From NCBI GenBank assembly GCA_947311115.1, contig CAMZKE010000014.1:1-44652 (forward strand): a DNA stretch of 44,652 bases, in the 5' to 3' direction. The notes under the pieces were generated by a model, which was given only the letters and a program-made list of their open reading frames with translations, was not told where the DNA came from and did no database searches. The translations under genes and the position numbers were made by a program. The DNA comes from an uncultured Bacteroidales bacterium (GTDB taxonomy: Bacteria; Bacteroidota; Bacteroidia; Bacteroidales; JAFGXI01). Each line of letters starts with the position of its first letter. Within the stretch, counting starts at the first letter, position 1. This document shows, piece after piece, positions 1-7,521 of this stretch.

Positions 1-9
1 ATTTGTCAT

Positions 10-74
10 CAGAGAGTTTGTTTTTTGTTCACCTCAAAGATAATTTGAGTTTAAAACTTCTCTCTGTTTTTTTT
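10..74 (+). terminator. Nested hairpin followed by T8, terminator-like
   Basis: An outer stem pairs CAGAGAG (10-16) with CTCTCTG (60-66). Inside it a second hairpin pairs CTCAAA (33-38) with TTTGAG (44-49). A run of eight T follows at 67-74. This looks like the intrinsic terminator of a plus-strand gene lying left of the window. The inner spacing is long, so a pure structural coincidence is possible. Confidence 0.45.
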
Positions 75-164
75 AATTTATTTTTTTATTTAGGACGCTA
101 TTGATGTTATAATTAAACGTATTAAAGATAAAAACAATGAAACTTTTGAAAAACGTGATAATTA

Positions 165-608
165 ATGTATAATTACGAATACCCAAGAGCAGCAATTACA
201 GCCGACATAATTGTATTTTTAAAAGAAAAAGAATCTTATAAAATACTTTTAATAAAACGAGCTAGAGAACCATTTAAAAATACATGGGCTTTACCGGGAG
301 GTTTTATGGATATAGATGAAACAATTGAAACTACTGCCACAAGGGAACTTGAAGAAGAAACCACGCTGAAAAATATTGAATTAAAACAACTTTATACATT
401 CTCAAAAGTAAATAGAGACCCTAGACACAGAACTGTTTCCGTTGTTTTTTATGGTTTTACTGATAAAAATAATTGTAATATTATTGGTAGCGATGATGCT
501 TCTGATGCTAAATGGTATAATATTTCTAATTTACCAAAACTTGCTTTCGACCACAAAAATATTATTAATTTTGCTATAGAAAAACTTATAACAAAAAAGC
601 TCGACTAA
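165..608 (+). CDS. Nudix hydrolase
   Basis: Nudix-family pyrophosphohydrolase of 147 aa, cleaving an unknown nucleoside-diphosphate-X substrate in the cytoplasm. The Nudix box spans residues 46-68: G46, E52, then R60-E61-L62 and the metal-binding glutamates E63-E65. The glycine usually found near the end of the box is T67 here. An LPGG segment precedes the box, as in the ADP-ribose pyrophosphatase/MutT-like branch. There is no C-terminal winged helix, so this is not an NrtR-type regulator. The ATG overlaps an upstream TAA (TAATG), but that upstream frame has no credible start and stops at 91-93. The stop codon lies in the loop of a terminator hairpin. Fold confidence is high; substrate unknown. 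Confidence 0.88.
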   Translation: MYNYEYPRAAITADIIVFLKEKESYKILLIKRAREPFKNTWALPGGFMDIDETIETTATRELEEETTLKNIELKQLYTFSKVNRDPRHRTVSVVFYGFTDKNNCNIIGSDDASDAKWYNISNLPKLAFDHKNIINFAIEKLITKKLD

Positions 609-620
609 GGTCGAGCTTTT
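595..620 (+). terminator. Intrinsic terminator of the Nudix gene
   Basis: A perfect 11-bp stem (AAAAGCTCGAC / GTCGAGCTTTT) has a four-base loop, TAAG, that contains the stop codon of the Nudix gene. The hairpin therefore begins inside the coding sequence. The 3' arm ends in four T. Confidence 0.8.
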
Positions 621-629
621 CATATTATC

Positions 630-730
630 AATAATATGAATCTCCTCCGCAAGCGGAGGAGGTATCATTTTGGAATACTATTCTTTTAATGTACCAGGGG
701 ACGGAGAATTAAACCCAAACAGATTAAAAT
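630..730 (-). repeat. Dispersed two-hairpin repeat, copy 1
   Basis: About 100 bp that recur in inverted orientation at 35729-35832 with roughly 80-85% identity by eye. Read from the minus strand it starts immediately after the pepD stop. It carries a GTCCC..GGtAC partial hairpin and then a strong hairpin, CTCCTCCGC (642-650) / GCGGAGGAG (653-661). No ORF. It looks like a REP- or MITE-like intergenic unit or a mobile 3'-UTR element; I do not recognise a named family. Confidence 0.75.
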
Positions 731-2188
731 TTATTTAGCAGGAACATTTTTAAGTGTCTCAACTAAGAAATCCCAAAATTTTTGCACAGTATCAATTTTC
801 ACCTTTTCATCAGGAGAGTGAGGGAAACGAATAGTTGGTCCAAATGAAATCATATCCCAGTTAGGATAAACACCACCTAATAAACCACATTCTAAACCAG
901 CATGAATAGCTTTTATTTCAGGAATTTTACCAAACTGAGTTTCGTAACCTTTTAGCATAGTTGCTAAAATAGGTGAATCTGGATTTGGTTTCCATCCGGG
1001 GTAAGCTCCCTCAAATTTAGCTGTAGCACCTGCAAGCGAGCATACACTATCAAAAGTTTCTGCAAGTTGATCTTTTGCAGAGTCAACAGAGCTACGCAGC
1101 AAACATGCTATTTTTACAACATCATCTTTAGAAACAACTATAGCAAGATTTGTTGATGTTTCTGTTAAACCTTCCATTTCGTTACTCATTCTAATTACGC
1201 CATTTGGTAGGGCAAGCACAAGATTTGTTACCGTATTTTGAGAATCCATTGTAAATACCTCTGCAGGAGCATTAGTCGCTTCTAACGAAATTTCTAACTC
1301 TGGGTCAACAACTTTAATTTCGTTACCAATAATTGTATTTTGCTCTTTTAAATATGCCTCAAATTCTGAAATATTTTTTTCGGGTACTGTAATTACAGCA
1401 AACGATTCACGAGGAATTGCATTACGCAAACTGCCACCAACTATCGAGGCTAATCTTACATCAAACTTTTTAGCTAATTTAAGTACACGAAATAATATTA
1501 TATTAGAATTTCCACGACCTAAAATAATATCCATTCCGGAGTGTCCACCTTTTAATCCTTTTACCCAAAGTTTAAAAGCTTTTGTGCCGGCAGGAGTAGA
1601 TTCTTTATTATATTTAAGCTCAATATTTCCATCAATTCCACCTGCACAACCAATATATAATTCGCCTTCATCTTCTGAATCCAAGTTCATAAGAATATCA
1701 GCATTTAACATGTTAGGTTTTAAACCAAAAGCACCTGTCATTCCTGTTTCTTCATCAATAGTAAATAGTGCCTCAATTGGTCCATGAACTAAATCTTTTG
1801 ATTGTAAAACAGCCATAGTAGCCGCAACACCCATGCCATTATCAGCACCTAATGTTGTACCACGAGCTGTAACCCAATCACCATCAATATATGCATCAAT
1901 AGGGTCTGTTTCAAAATTATGATTTGCATCACTATTTGCTTGCGGAACCATATCAATATGACCTTGTAAAACAACAGTTTTTTTATTTTCCATTCCCGGA
2001 GTAGCAGGTTTCTTAATTATTACGTTTCCTACTTCGTCAACAATAGTTTCAAGACCTAAATCTTCGCCAAATTTTTTCATATAGGCTATTATTTTTTCTT
2101 CTTTTTTTGATGGACGAGGGATTTGTGTTAATTGATAAAAATTTTCCCAAACTACTTTTGGCTCAATATTCCTTATTTCTTCACTCAT
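731..2188 (-). CDS. pepD: Aminoacyl-histidine dipeptidase (peptidase M20C)
   Basis: Cytosolic metallo-dipeptidase of the PepD family that hydrolyses Xaa-His and related dipeptides. At 485 aa it is full length for the family. Di-zinc site motifs are visible: H77-x-D79 in QGHIDM, D116 in GADNG, the catalytic E146-E147 in DEETG, the Asp of NLDSEDEGE, and the late His of IHAGLECG. The lid/dimerisation domain with GGHSGMDI lies mid-protein. The gene stands alone on the minus strand; its 3' end abuts the dispersed repeat at 630-730, which may act as its 3' UTR. The start MSEEIRN matches the usual family N-terminus. Confidence 0.95.
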   Translation of the reverse strand: MSEEIRNIEPKVVWENFYQLTQIPRPSKKEEKIIAYMKKFGEDLGLETIVDEVGNVIIKKPATPGMENKKTVVLQGHIDMVPQANSDANHNFETDPIDAYIDGDWVTARGTTLGADNGMGVAATMAVLQSKDLVHGPIEALFTIDEETGMTGAFGLKPNMLNADILMNLDSEDEGELYIGCAGGIDGNIELKYNKESTPAGTKAFKLWVKGLKGGHSGMDIILGRGNSNIILFRVLKLAKKFDVRLASIVGGSLRNAIPRESFAVITVPEKNISEFEAYLKEQNTIIGNEIKVVDPELEISLEATNAPAEVFTMDSQNTVTNLVLALPNGVIRMSNEMEGLTETSTNLAIVVSKDDVVKIACLLRSSVDSAKDQLAETFDSVCSLAGATAKFEGAYPGWKPNPDSPILATMLKGYETQFGKIPEIKAIHAGLECGLLGGVYPNWDMISFGPTIRFPHSPDEKVKIDTVQKFWDFLVETLKNVPAK

Positions 2189-2278
2189 TTTTATAAAATT
2201 TTATTACGATTATTTTTTCTATGCTATAAAATTAGCATTTTGTATTTAAAAAACAGATTGTTTTAACTAAATTTATAT

Positions 2279-3055
2279 TTATTGTTGGTTTTTTTCATCA
2301 AAAACCTTTTTCAAAATATCGGTTACTCTAGAAGTTGCATTATTTCGTATATCTTTTTCTTTTTCTGCCACTTTTATATATAATCCATTTATTGATTTTT
2401 TTAATGTGTAATCAGTTAAATTTGCATTTACAGGTTTTAGCGAACTTGAATATTTTGCAACATTATTATATGCTTTTGCTAATTTATTCCATGCCTGATT
2501 AGTTGATACTCCTCCAACAATTTTTTTATCTAGCGATTCTTTTATTATTGGTTTAAAACTATTTTCTAATTTAGTTGATGTTGTTTTTTTGAAATACTCT
2601 GTTGCTGCATTATCAGCACCTTTTAATATACCCCATGCGTCAGAAATACTCATACTAGTTATTGCATTTTTAAATATTGGAGTTGCTTTTTTTGCTGCAT
2701 CTTCTGCCGACCTATTCATTCTAAGAATAACATCATCAATCATTTTTGTAATTCCAATAGCTTTTAATGCTGCATTGTCTTTGTTATCCATAATTATTTT
2801 AGCTTCGGGCGGAAGATTAATTTTTAAAAACTTGTTTTTAAAATACCCGTCTTTTGCCGATAATATGTTTACGGCACTATTTGTTCCTGTAGTTAGTGCT
2901 TCTTTTAAACCCTTAACAACTTCCTCTGTAGTTAGCGAACCAGCTCCATCTTCAAGAATAGTATTAGCCTCATTTACTGCATTGTTTAACACCTCACACG
3001 ATGTAATTAATAGTGTTGCAACTATTATTATTGATAATTTAATTTTCATAGTCAT
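2279..3055 (-). CDS. DUF4197 lipoprotein
   Basis: Envelope lipoprotein of 258 aa with a signal sequence and a lipobox ending LLITSC, so it should be lipidated at about Cys20. The mature part (from about residue 40) is mostly helical and matches DUF4197, seen in the phrases LTTEEVVKGLKEAL near the start and SVSDAW-like and YNNVAKY segments further on. Function unknown. Two starts are possible, M1 (3055) or M3 (3049); both give the same signal peptide. It lies 6 bp downstream of the patatin gene and is probably co-transcribed with it, suggesting a role at the outer membrane. Confidence 0.82.
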   Translation of the reverse strand: MTMKIKLSIIIVATLLITSCEVLNNAVNEANTILEDGAGSLTTEEVVKGLKEALTTGTNSAVNILSAKDGYFKNKFLKINLPPEAKIIMDNKDNAALKAIGITKMIDDVILRMNRSAEDAAKKATPIFKNAITSMSISDAWGILKGADNAATEYFKKTTSTKLENSFKPIIKESLDKKIVGGVSTNQAWNKLAKAYNNVAKYSSSLKPVNANLTDYTLKKSINGLYIKVAEKEKDIRNNATSRVTDILKKVFDEKNQQ

Positions 3056-3061
3056 ATTTTT

Positions 3062-5227
3062 TTAAAACCAATATCCTAAACTTACAAGAATATTTTTATT
3101 ATAATTTGTAAATGAATAATCAGCCGAAATTTCCATCGGGCCAAACATACTATAAAAGCCATATTTAATACTTGCCCCCATATAAACTTGGTCTGTATTA
3201 ATAAACAATGACTCTATATTATTATCCATTCCTGTTAGTGCAAAAGTTGCTGTAATAAAATTATTTTTATAAAACTCATAACGTGGTGAAAGTTTTAGTA
3301 TCCAAATATTAGCTGCTCCGTGTTCTAAAAACTCCATTCCGGGAAATGAATTATACCATTTTATCCTATTATTAGCTAAACCTCCTGTTTGAAATTTGAA
3401 AAATGTTGTATCTAATCGTGCATCAGCAAATCCTAAAAAACCTTCTGTAATAATTTTTATTTTTTTTGATACTGAGCTAACAAAACTACCTTTTGCCCAC
3501 GCCTTTGGCATATTATCATATTCTGAATCAATAACTAAATCGGCTCTTGTTTTAAACCTAAAACCATTATTTGGATAATATGCTCTATCCCATGTATCAA
3601 TAATATAAGCCACATAAGGACTAAAATAATTATCTAATATATTATCAATATCGCTAATTGTTTGTTTTGCACTTAATGCAAAAACTGATGCTTCTGCACC
3701 AATAATTACTCTGTTATAGTTACCAATATATGAATGAACAAAAATATCCCATGAAGCTAAGTTGTAATTATAAGTAGCATAACGTGAACCATTTTCGTAA
3801 GAATATGCGTAAAAATTATTAAATTCAAATGAAGAACCAAAACCAATATTTGCCCCCCTGTCAGTTGTGTATCGCAATTTAAGCTGAGGACTTTGACCGG
3901 CTACAACACTAGCTTCAAGTAACGAACCATACATTAATAAATTTCTAAACTGAGCACCTAAAAGAATATTAACCCCATAAGTTTGGTCGTACCTTGCCCC
4001 AATATTAAAACCATTAATATGATCTTCTTTTGCATTAAGTTTTATTGTATAAGAACTATCATTAGGAATAAAACTCATTGAAATATCGGTAAAAAATTTA
4101 GAACCATACAATCTGTTAATTTTTTGACTTAACTCTTCAGTAGTAAGAGTAATAGGTAATTTAATATTGAGTTTGCCATCAATAAGTTTTTTTGCACCTT
4201 TTGTATGTTGATTATGTTTTAATTCAGTTATTACAATTATTGAATCAATTCTAATTTTATCGGTTTTATGAATACTTGTGTCATTTACTATAGGCGATAA
4301 ATTATATTTTCCAAAAACAGAATCAATTTTATTTAATTGAGTTTTTGTTGCCGAAGCACCCTTATTTATTATATCACTTGTTTCGTTAAAAGCCATCGCA
4401 CTAATGCCTTCAATATCAGGGCGAATATAAATGTCGCATAGTTTTTTATTTTCTTGAGCTACTCTATAATTATAAAAACTTGATGTTTGGTCTAGTATCT
4501 GTATTATTGATGTTATCTCATCTTTATTATACAAAACAGCTCCAACATCAACACCAATAATAATGTCGGCACCCATAGCTTTTACTATATCTGTAGGAAA
4601 ATTATTAACTAATCCACCATCAACATATAAGTTACCATCAATATTGTAAGGCGAAAAAACCGAAGGTATAGACATACTTGCTCGTAAGGCATCGGCAATA
4701 TGCCCTTTGTCAAATATTTTGGCTTCGCCTGTTTCAATATTAGTTGCAACACACCTAAAAGGAATAGGAAAATCGTCAAAACTCATATCCCTATTATAAT
4801 CTCTTGTTTTTATTTCAAAAAACGTAAGAATATTTTGCCCCGAATACAACCCACTAGACATTGAAGGCACTAAACCGTTTAAAGGTAAGCGTATTAATGA
4901 TTTTTTATTTTTATCACCCTGTCCTATCAATAAATTTTCTCGTTTTATTTTATCATTTATTAAATAATCCCAATCACTATTAGAAATTATTTTCTCCATC
5001 TCCTCCGGAGTATAACCTATTGCATAAAAAGCACCTACTAAAGCACCAAAACTTGTACCTACAATATAATCAGGTTTAATTCCTTTGCTTTCTAAAACTT
5101 TTAACACACCAATATGTGCTATTCCTTTTGCACCACCGCCACTAAGAACAAGCCCTATTTTTGGTCTTTTTTGTGAAAAAACGACATTAATAGAAATCAA
5201 TAATAACAAAAATAACCGTGTCTTCAT
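3062..5227 (-). CDS. Patatin-like phospholipase with BamA-type outer-membrane barrel
   Basis: Predicted outer-membrane lipid hydrolase in the PlpD-like (type Vd) arrangement. I choose the start at 5227: it begins with a clear Sec signal, MKTRLFLLLL..VFSQ, whereas the longer reading from 5281 adds 18 residues ahead of it. In the 721-aa product the patatin domain covers about residues 20-330, with oxyanion loop GGGAKG (30-35), nucleophile S59 in GTSFG and catalytic D203 in VDGGL. A POTRA-like segment (about 345-420) and a surface-antigen/BamA barrel follow, ending in an aromatic beta-signal (GYWF). Whether the patatin part is secreted or stays periplasmic cannot be told. First gene of a pair with the DUF4197 lipoprotein. 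Confidence 0.9.
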   Translation of the reverse strand: MKTRLFLLLLISINVVFSQKRPKIGLVLSGGGAKGIAHIGVLKVLESKGIKPDYIVGTSFGALVGAFYAIGYTPEEMEKIISNSDWDYLINDKIKRENLLIGQGDKNKKSLIRLPLNGLVPSMSSGLYSGQNILTFFEIKTRDYNRDMSFDDFPIPFRCVATNIETGEAKIFDKGHIADALRASMSIPSVFSPYNIDGNLYVDGGLVNNFPTDIVKAMGADIIIGVDVGAVLYNKDEITSIIQILDQTSSFYNYRVAQENKKLCDIYIRPDIEGISAMAFNETSDIINKGASATKTQLNKIDSVFGKYNLSPIVNDTSIHKTDKIRIDSIIVITELKHNQHTKGAKKLIDGKLNIKLPITLTTEELSQKINRLYGSKFFTDISMSFIPNDSSYTIKLNAKEDHINGFNIGARYDQTYGVNILLGAQFRNLLMYGSLLEASVVAGQSPQLKLRYTTDRGANIGFGSSFEFNNFYAYSYENGSRYATYNYNLASWDIFVHSYIGNYNRVIIGAEASVFALSAKQTISDIDNILDNYFSPYVAYIIDTWDRAYYPNNGFRFKTRADLVIDSEYDNMPKAWAKGSFVSSVSKKIKIITEGFLGFADARLDTTFFKFQTGGLANNRIKWYNSFPGMEFLEHGAANIWILKLSPRYEFYKNNFITATFALTGMDNNIESLFINTDQVYMGASIKYGFYSMFGPMEISADYSFTNYNKNILVSLGYWF

Positions 5228-5341
5228 AAATAATAATTTTAGGGAATAAAGATAGTAAAAAAAATGTGTTTGTATTTGCACAAATAATATTTCGCATAAA
5301 AAAAAAGAACTTTATCAAAAAAAACGTCAATAAAATAATAC

Positions 5342-5349
5342 TATATTTG
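5342..5349 (+). promoter_or_regulatory. Bacteroidota -7 box upstream of lpxK
   Basis: TATATTTG fits the Bacteroidota -7 consensus TAnnTTTG and lies 36 bp before the lpxK ATG. No TTG -33 element is seen at the usual spacing, and the surroundings are AT-rich, so chance is possible. Confidence 0.4.
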
Positions 5350-5385
5350 AAAATTAAAATATAATTTGTATTTTCATATCCTTAA

Positions 5386-6474
5386 ATGGCAAAACACACA
5401 CAAAAATACAGGTTACTGTTGTTTCCTCTAACGTTGGTATATACTCCAATAATTTGGATAAGAAACAAAATGTTTGATTTTAAAATACTTAAATCTACAT
5501 CATTTGATATTCCTGTTATTTCAATAGGAAATATATCGGTTGGTGGAACAGGTAAAACTCCTCATTCAGAGTATGTTATAAATTTACTTAAAGATGAATT
5601 TAATGTTGCTCTATTAAGCAGAGGCTATGGAAGAAAAACAAAAGGTTTTTTAATTGCAGATGAGAAATCAACAGCTTTTGATATTGGTGATGAACCCAGA
5701 CAAATTAAACAAAAGTTTAAAAATATTACTGTTGCTGTTGACGGTAATAGAGTTAGAGGTATTAACAAATTAATGGAAAATGTAGATTTAAATGTAGCAA
5801 TTCTTGATGATGCTTATCAACATAGATATGTTAATCCCGGTATGAATATTTTACTTATAGATTATAACAACCCTATTACAGACGATTATATTTTACCAAT
5901 GGGTAATTTACGTGAACCTGCTTCTGAAAAAGATAGAGCACATATAATTTTCATTACAAAAACACCATCAGAAATTAAACCTATTAGACGAAGAATAATT
6001 GAAAAAGATTTAAATTTATACCCATATCAATCGCTTTATTTTACAAATTTTAATTACGGTAATCCGATAAATATTTTTAATAAAGAAGAAATAGAAATAA
6101 ATAATAGTACCGATGTTTTAATAGTAACTGCTATTGCAAATTCAAAACCTTTAGTCAAATATTTATCAAAAAAAACAAATTCTGTAAATGAGCTTAAATT
6201 TAGAGACCATCATATATGGACAAAGCCTGATTTTGAGAAAATTAAAACTGAATTTGAAAAAATACAGAGCAATAATAAGGTAATAATAACAACAGAAAAA
6301 GATTCTGTAAGGTTTATTGATAACAATAATATCGACATTCTTCAAAATACACCAATTTACTATATACCAATAACTGTAAATTTCTTAGATTTGGAGCAAG
6401 AAAAACAATTTAAAAAACAAGTAGTAAACTATGTTAAAAAAAATAAAAGAAGCTACCGACTTTATCAAAAGTAA
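5386..6474 (+). CDS. lpxK: Tetraacyldisaccharide 4'-kinase
   Basis: Phosphorylates the 4' position of the tetraacyldisaccharide 1-phosphate precursor in lipid A synthesis, at the inner face of the cytoplasmic membrane. The 362-aa protein has an N-terminal hydrophobic anchor (about residues 9-25), a P-loop GGTGKT (53-58), the LLSRGYGR segment, the family motif DDAYQHR (usually DDAFQHR), and LPMGNLREP. The gene overlaps the start of the downstream purine nucleoside phosphorylase gene by 44 bp, so the two are surely co-transcribed. lpxK next to this phosphorylase is an arrangement I associate with other Bacteroidota. Its presence shows a lipid A-containing outer membrane. Confidence 0.95.
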   Translation: MAKHTQKYRLLLFPLTLVYTPIIWIRNKMFDFKILKSTSFDIPVISIGNISVGGTGKTPHSEYVINLLKDEFNVALLSRGYGRKTKGFLIADEKSTAFDIGDEPRQIKQKFKNITVAVDGNRVRGINKLMENVDLNVAILDDAYQHRYVNPGMNILLIDYNNPITDDYILPMGNLREPASEKDRAHIIFITKTPSEIKPIRRRIIEKDLNLYPYQSLYFTNFNYGNPINIFNKEEIEINNSTDVLIVTAIANSKPLVKYLSKKTNSVNELKFRDHHIWTKPDFEKIKTEFEKIQSNNKVIITTEKDSVRFIDNNNIDILQNTPIYYIPITVNFLDLEQEKQFKKQVVNYVKKNKRSYRLYQK

Positions 6475-7243
6475 AGCTAGTAAAGATGTAGAAATTGGTG
6501 TGATATTAGGAACCGGTTTAGGTGGTTTGGCTGAAGATATTAATGTTGAAGCAGCTATTCCATACGAAGAAATTCCTCATTTTCCGGTATCAACAGTGCA
6601 AGGACACTCGGGTAAATTAATTATTGGAGAATTATCGGGTAAAAGAGTTGTTGCAATGCAAGGCCGTTTTCATTTTTATGAAGGTTACACTATGCAAGAA
6701 TTAACTTTTCCGGTAAGAGTAATGAAATTTTTAGGTATAGAAAAACTCTTAGTGTCAAATGCTGCCGGCGGTATGCATCCCGATTTTGAAATTGGTGACA
6801 TTATGATTATTGATGACCATATTAATTTATTTCCATCGAACCCGCTTATTGGCAAAAATTACGATGAATTGGGTCCTCGCTTTCCTGATATGAGTGTGCC
6901 TTACGATTTAGATATTATTAGTACAATTGAAAGTGTTGCTAAAAAGAATAATATAAAAGTGCAAAAAGGTACTTATGTTGGAGTTTCAGGGCCTACTTTT
7001 GAAACACCTGCCGAATATGGTTATATGAGCAGAATTGGTGGCGATGCTGTTGGTATGTCAACCGTACCCGAGGTAATTGTTGCACGTCATATGAATATTC
7101 CTTGCTTTGCTTTTTCAATTATTACCGACCTTGGTGTTGATGGTAAAATTGTAGAAGTTAGCCACGAGGAAGTACAAAAAGTTGCTCAAAAATCGGAAAA
7201 AATACTTACTAAATTGGTTCAGGAAGTTTTTAAAGAACTTTAA
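6431..7243 (+). CDS. Purine nucleoside phosphorylase (trimeric, type I)
   Basis: Phosphorolysis of purine nucleosides for salvage, in the cytoplasm. The 270-aa length suits the trimeric PNP/MTAP family. Visible motifs: phosphate loop GTGLGGL, HFPVSTVQGHSG, MQGRFHFYEGY, SNAAGGM, and GPTFETPAE with E191, which contacts the purine. The residue equivalent to human PNP Asn243 is D233 (in IITDLG), with the same 42-residue spacing from the purine-binding Glu. Asp at this place is typical of enzymes using 6-aminopurines, so the usual inosine/guanosine assignment is not safe. The ATG at 6431 lies inside the lpxK reading frame, giving translational coupling. Confidence 0.93.
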   Translation: MLKKIKEATDFIKSKASKDVEIGVILGTGLGGLAEDINVEAAIPYEEIPHFPVSTVQGHSGKLIIGELSGKRVVAMQGRFHFYEGYTMQELTFPVRVMKFLGIEKLLVSNAAGGMHPDFEIGDIMIIDDHINLFPSNPLIGKNYDELGPRFPDMSVPYDLDIISTIESVAKKNNIKVQKGTYVGVSGPTFETPAEYGYMSRIGGDAVGMSTVPEVIVARHMNIPCFAFSIITDLGVDGKIVEVSHEEVQKVAQKSEKILTKLVQEVFKEL

Positions 7244-7345
7244 CCCGGATTACAAGACTTTAGACAAAGTAGCAAAAAATATCTAACTAAATTTTAACAA
7301 ACACCATATAGGTGATATTCAGAATTTTACCAATTTAGTTAGATG

Positions 7346-7417
7346 GAATTATTCATGCTTTTTCTTTTTCTGAGACGAGGCAACGGACCATACTACTGTA
7401 TATGAATACTACAAATG
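7346..7417 (+). repeat. Degenerate intergenic repeat family 2, copy A
   Basis: A core ATTATTCATGC followed by a pyrimidine run and GAGACGAGG, then a CTGTATATGAA segment. The core recurs nearly exactly, inverted, at 25866-25918, and in weaker form at 13607-13677 and 27745-27774. All four copies are intergenic. This one sits between two convergent genes. Confidence 0.6.
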
Positions 7418-7468
7418 GTCTGCAACAAAGTATATTACAAAATTATATGATGGGCTATATAAACAACA

Positions 7469-7500
7469 AAAAGCCCAACTTTGTAAAAAGTTGGGCTTTT
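7469..7500. terminator. Bidirectional terminator between PNP and citrate synthase genes
   Basis: A perfect 14-bp stem, AAAAGCCCAACTTT / AAAGTTGGGCTTTT, with loop GTAA. T-runs flank it on both strands. It serves the citrate synthase gene (minus, ending 22 bp away) and probably also the lpxK-PNP operon. Confidence 0.9.
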
Positions 7501-7521
7501 AAATATTTATGTTATAATAAA

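Noticed and set aside
94..165. Tail of a protein upstream of the Nudix gene (frame ending at the TAA that overlaps its ATG)
   Set aside because: Only 23 codons, no start codon, an in-frame stop at 91-93, and it lies after a terminator-like hairpin. Too little to call a gene or remnant.
2589..3065. Long plus-strand ORF opposite the DUF4197 gene
   Set aside because: Antisense shadow of a well-supported lipoprotein gene; no domain and composition is the reverse of the coding strand.
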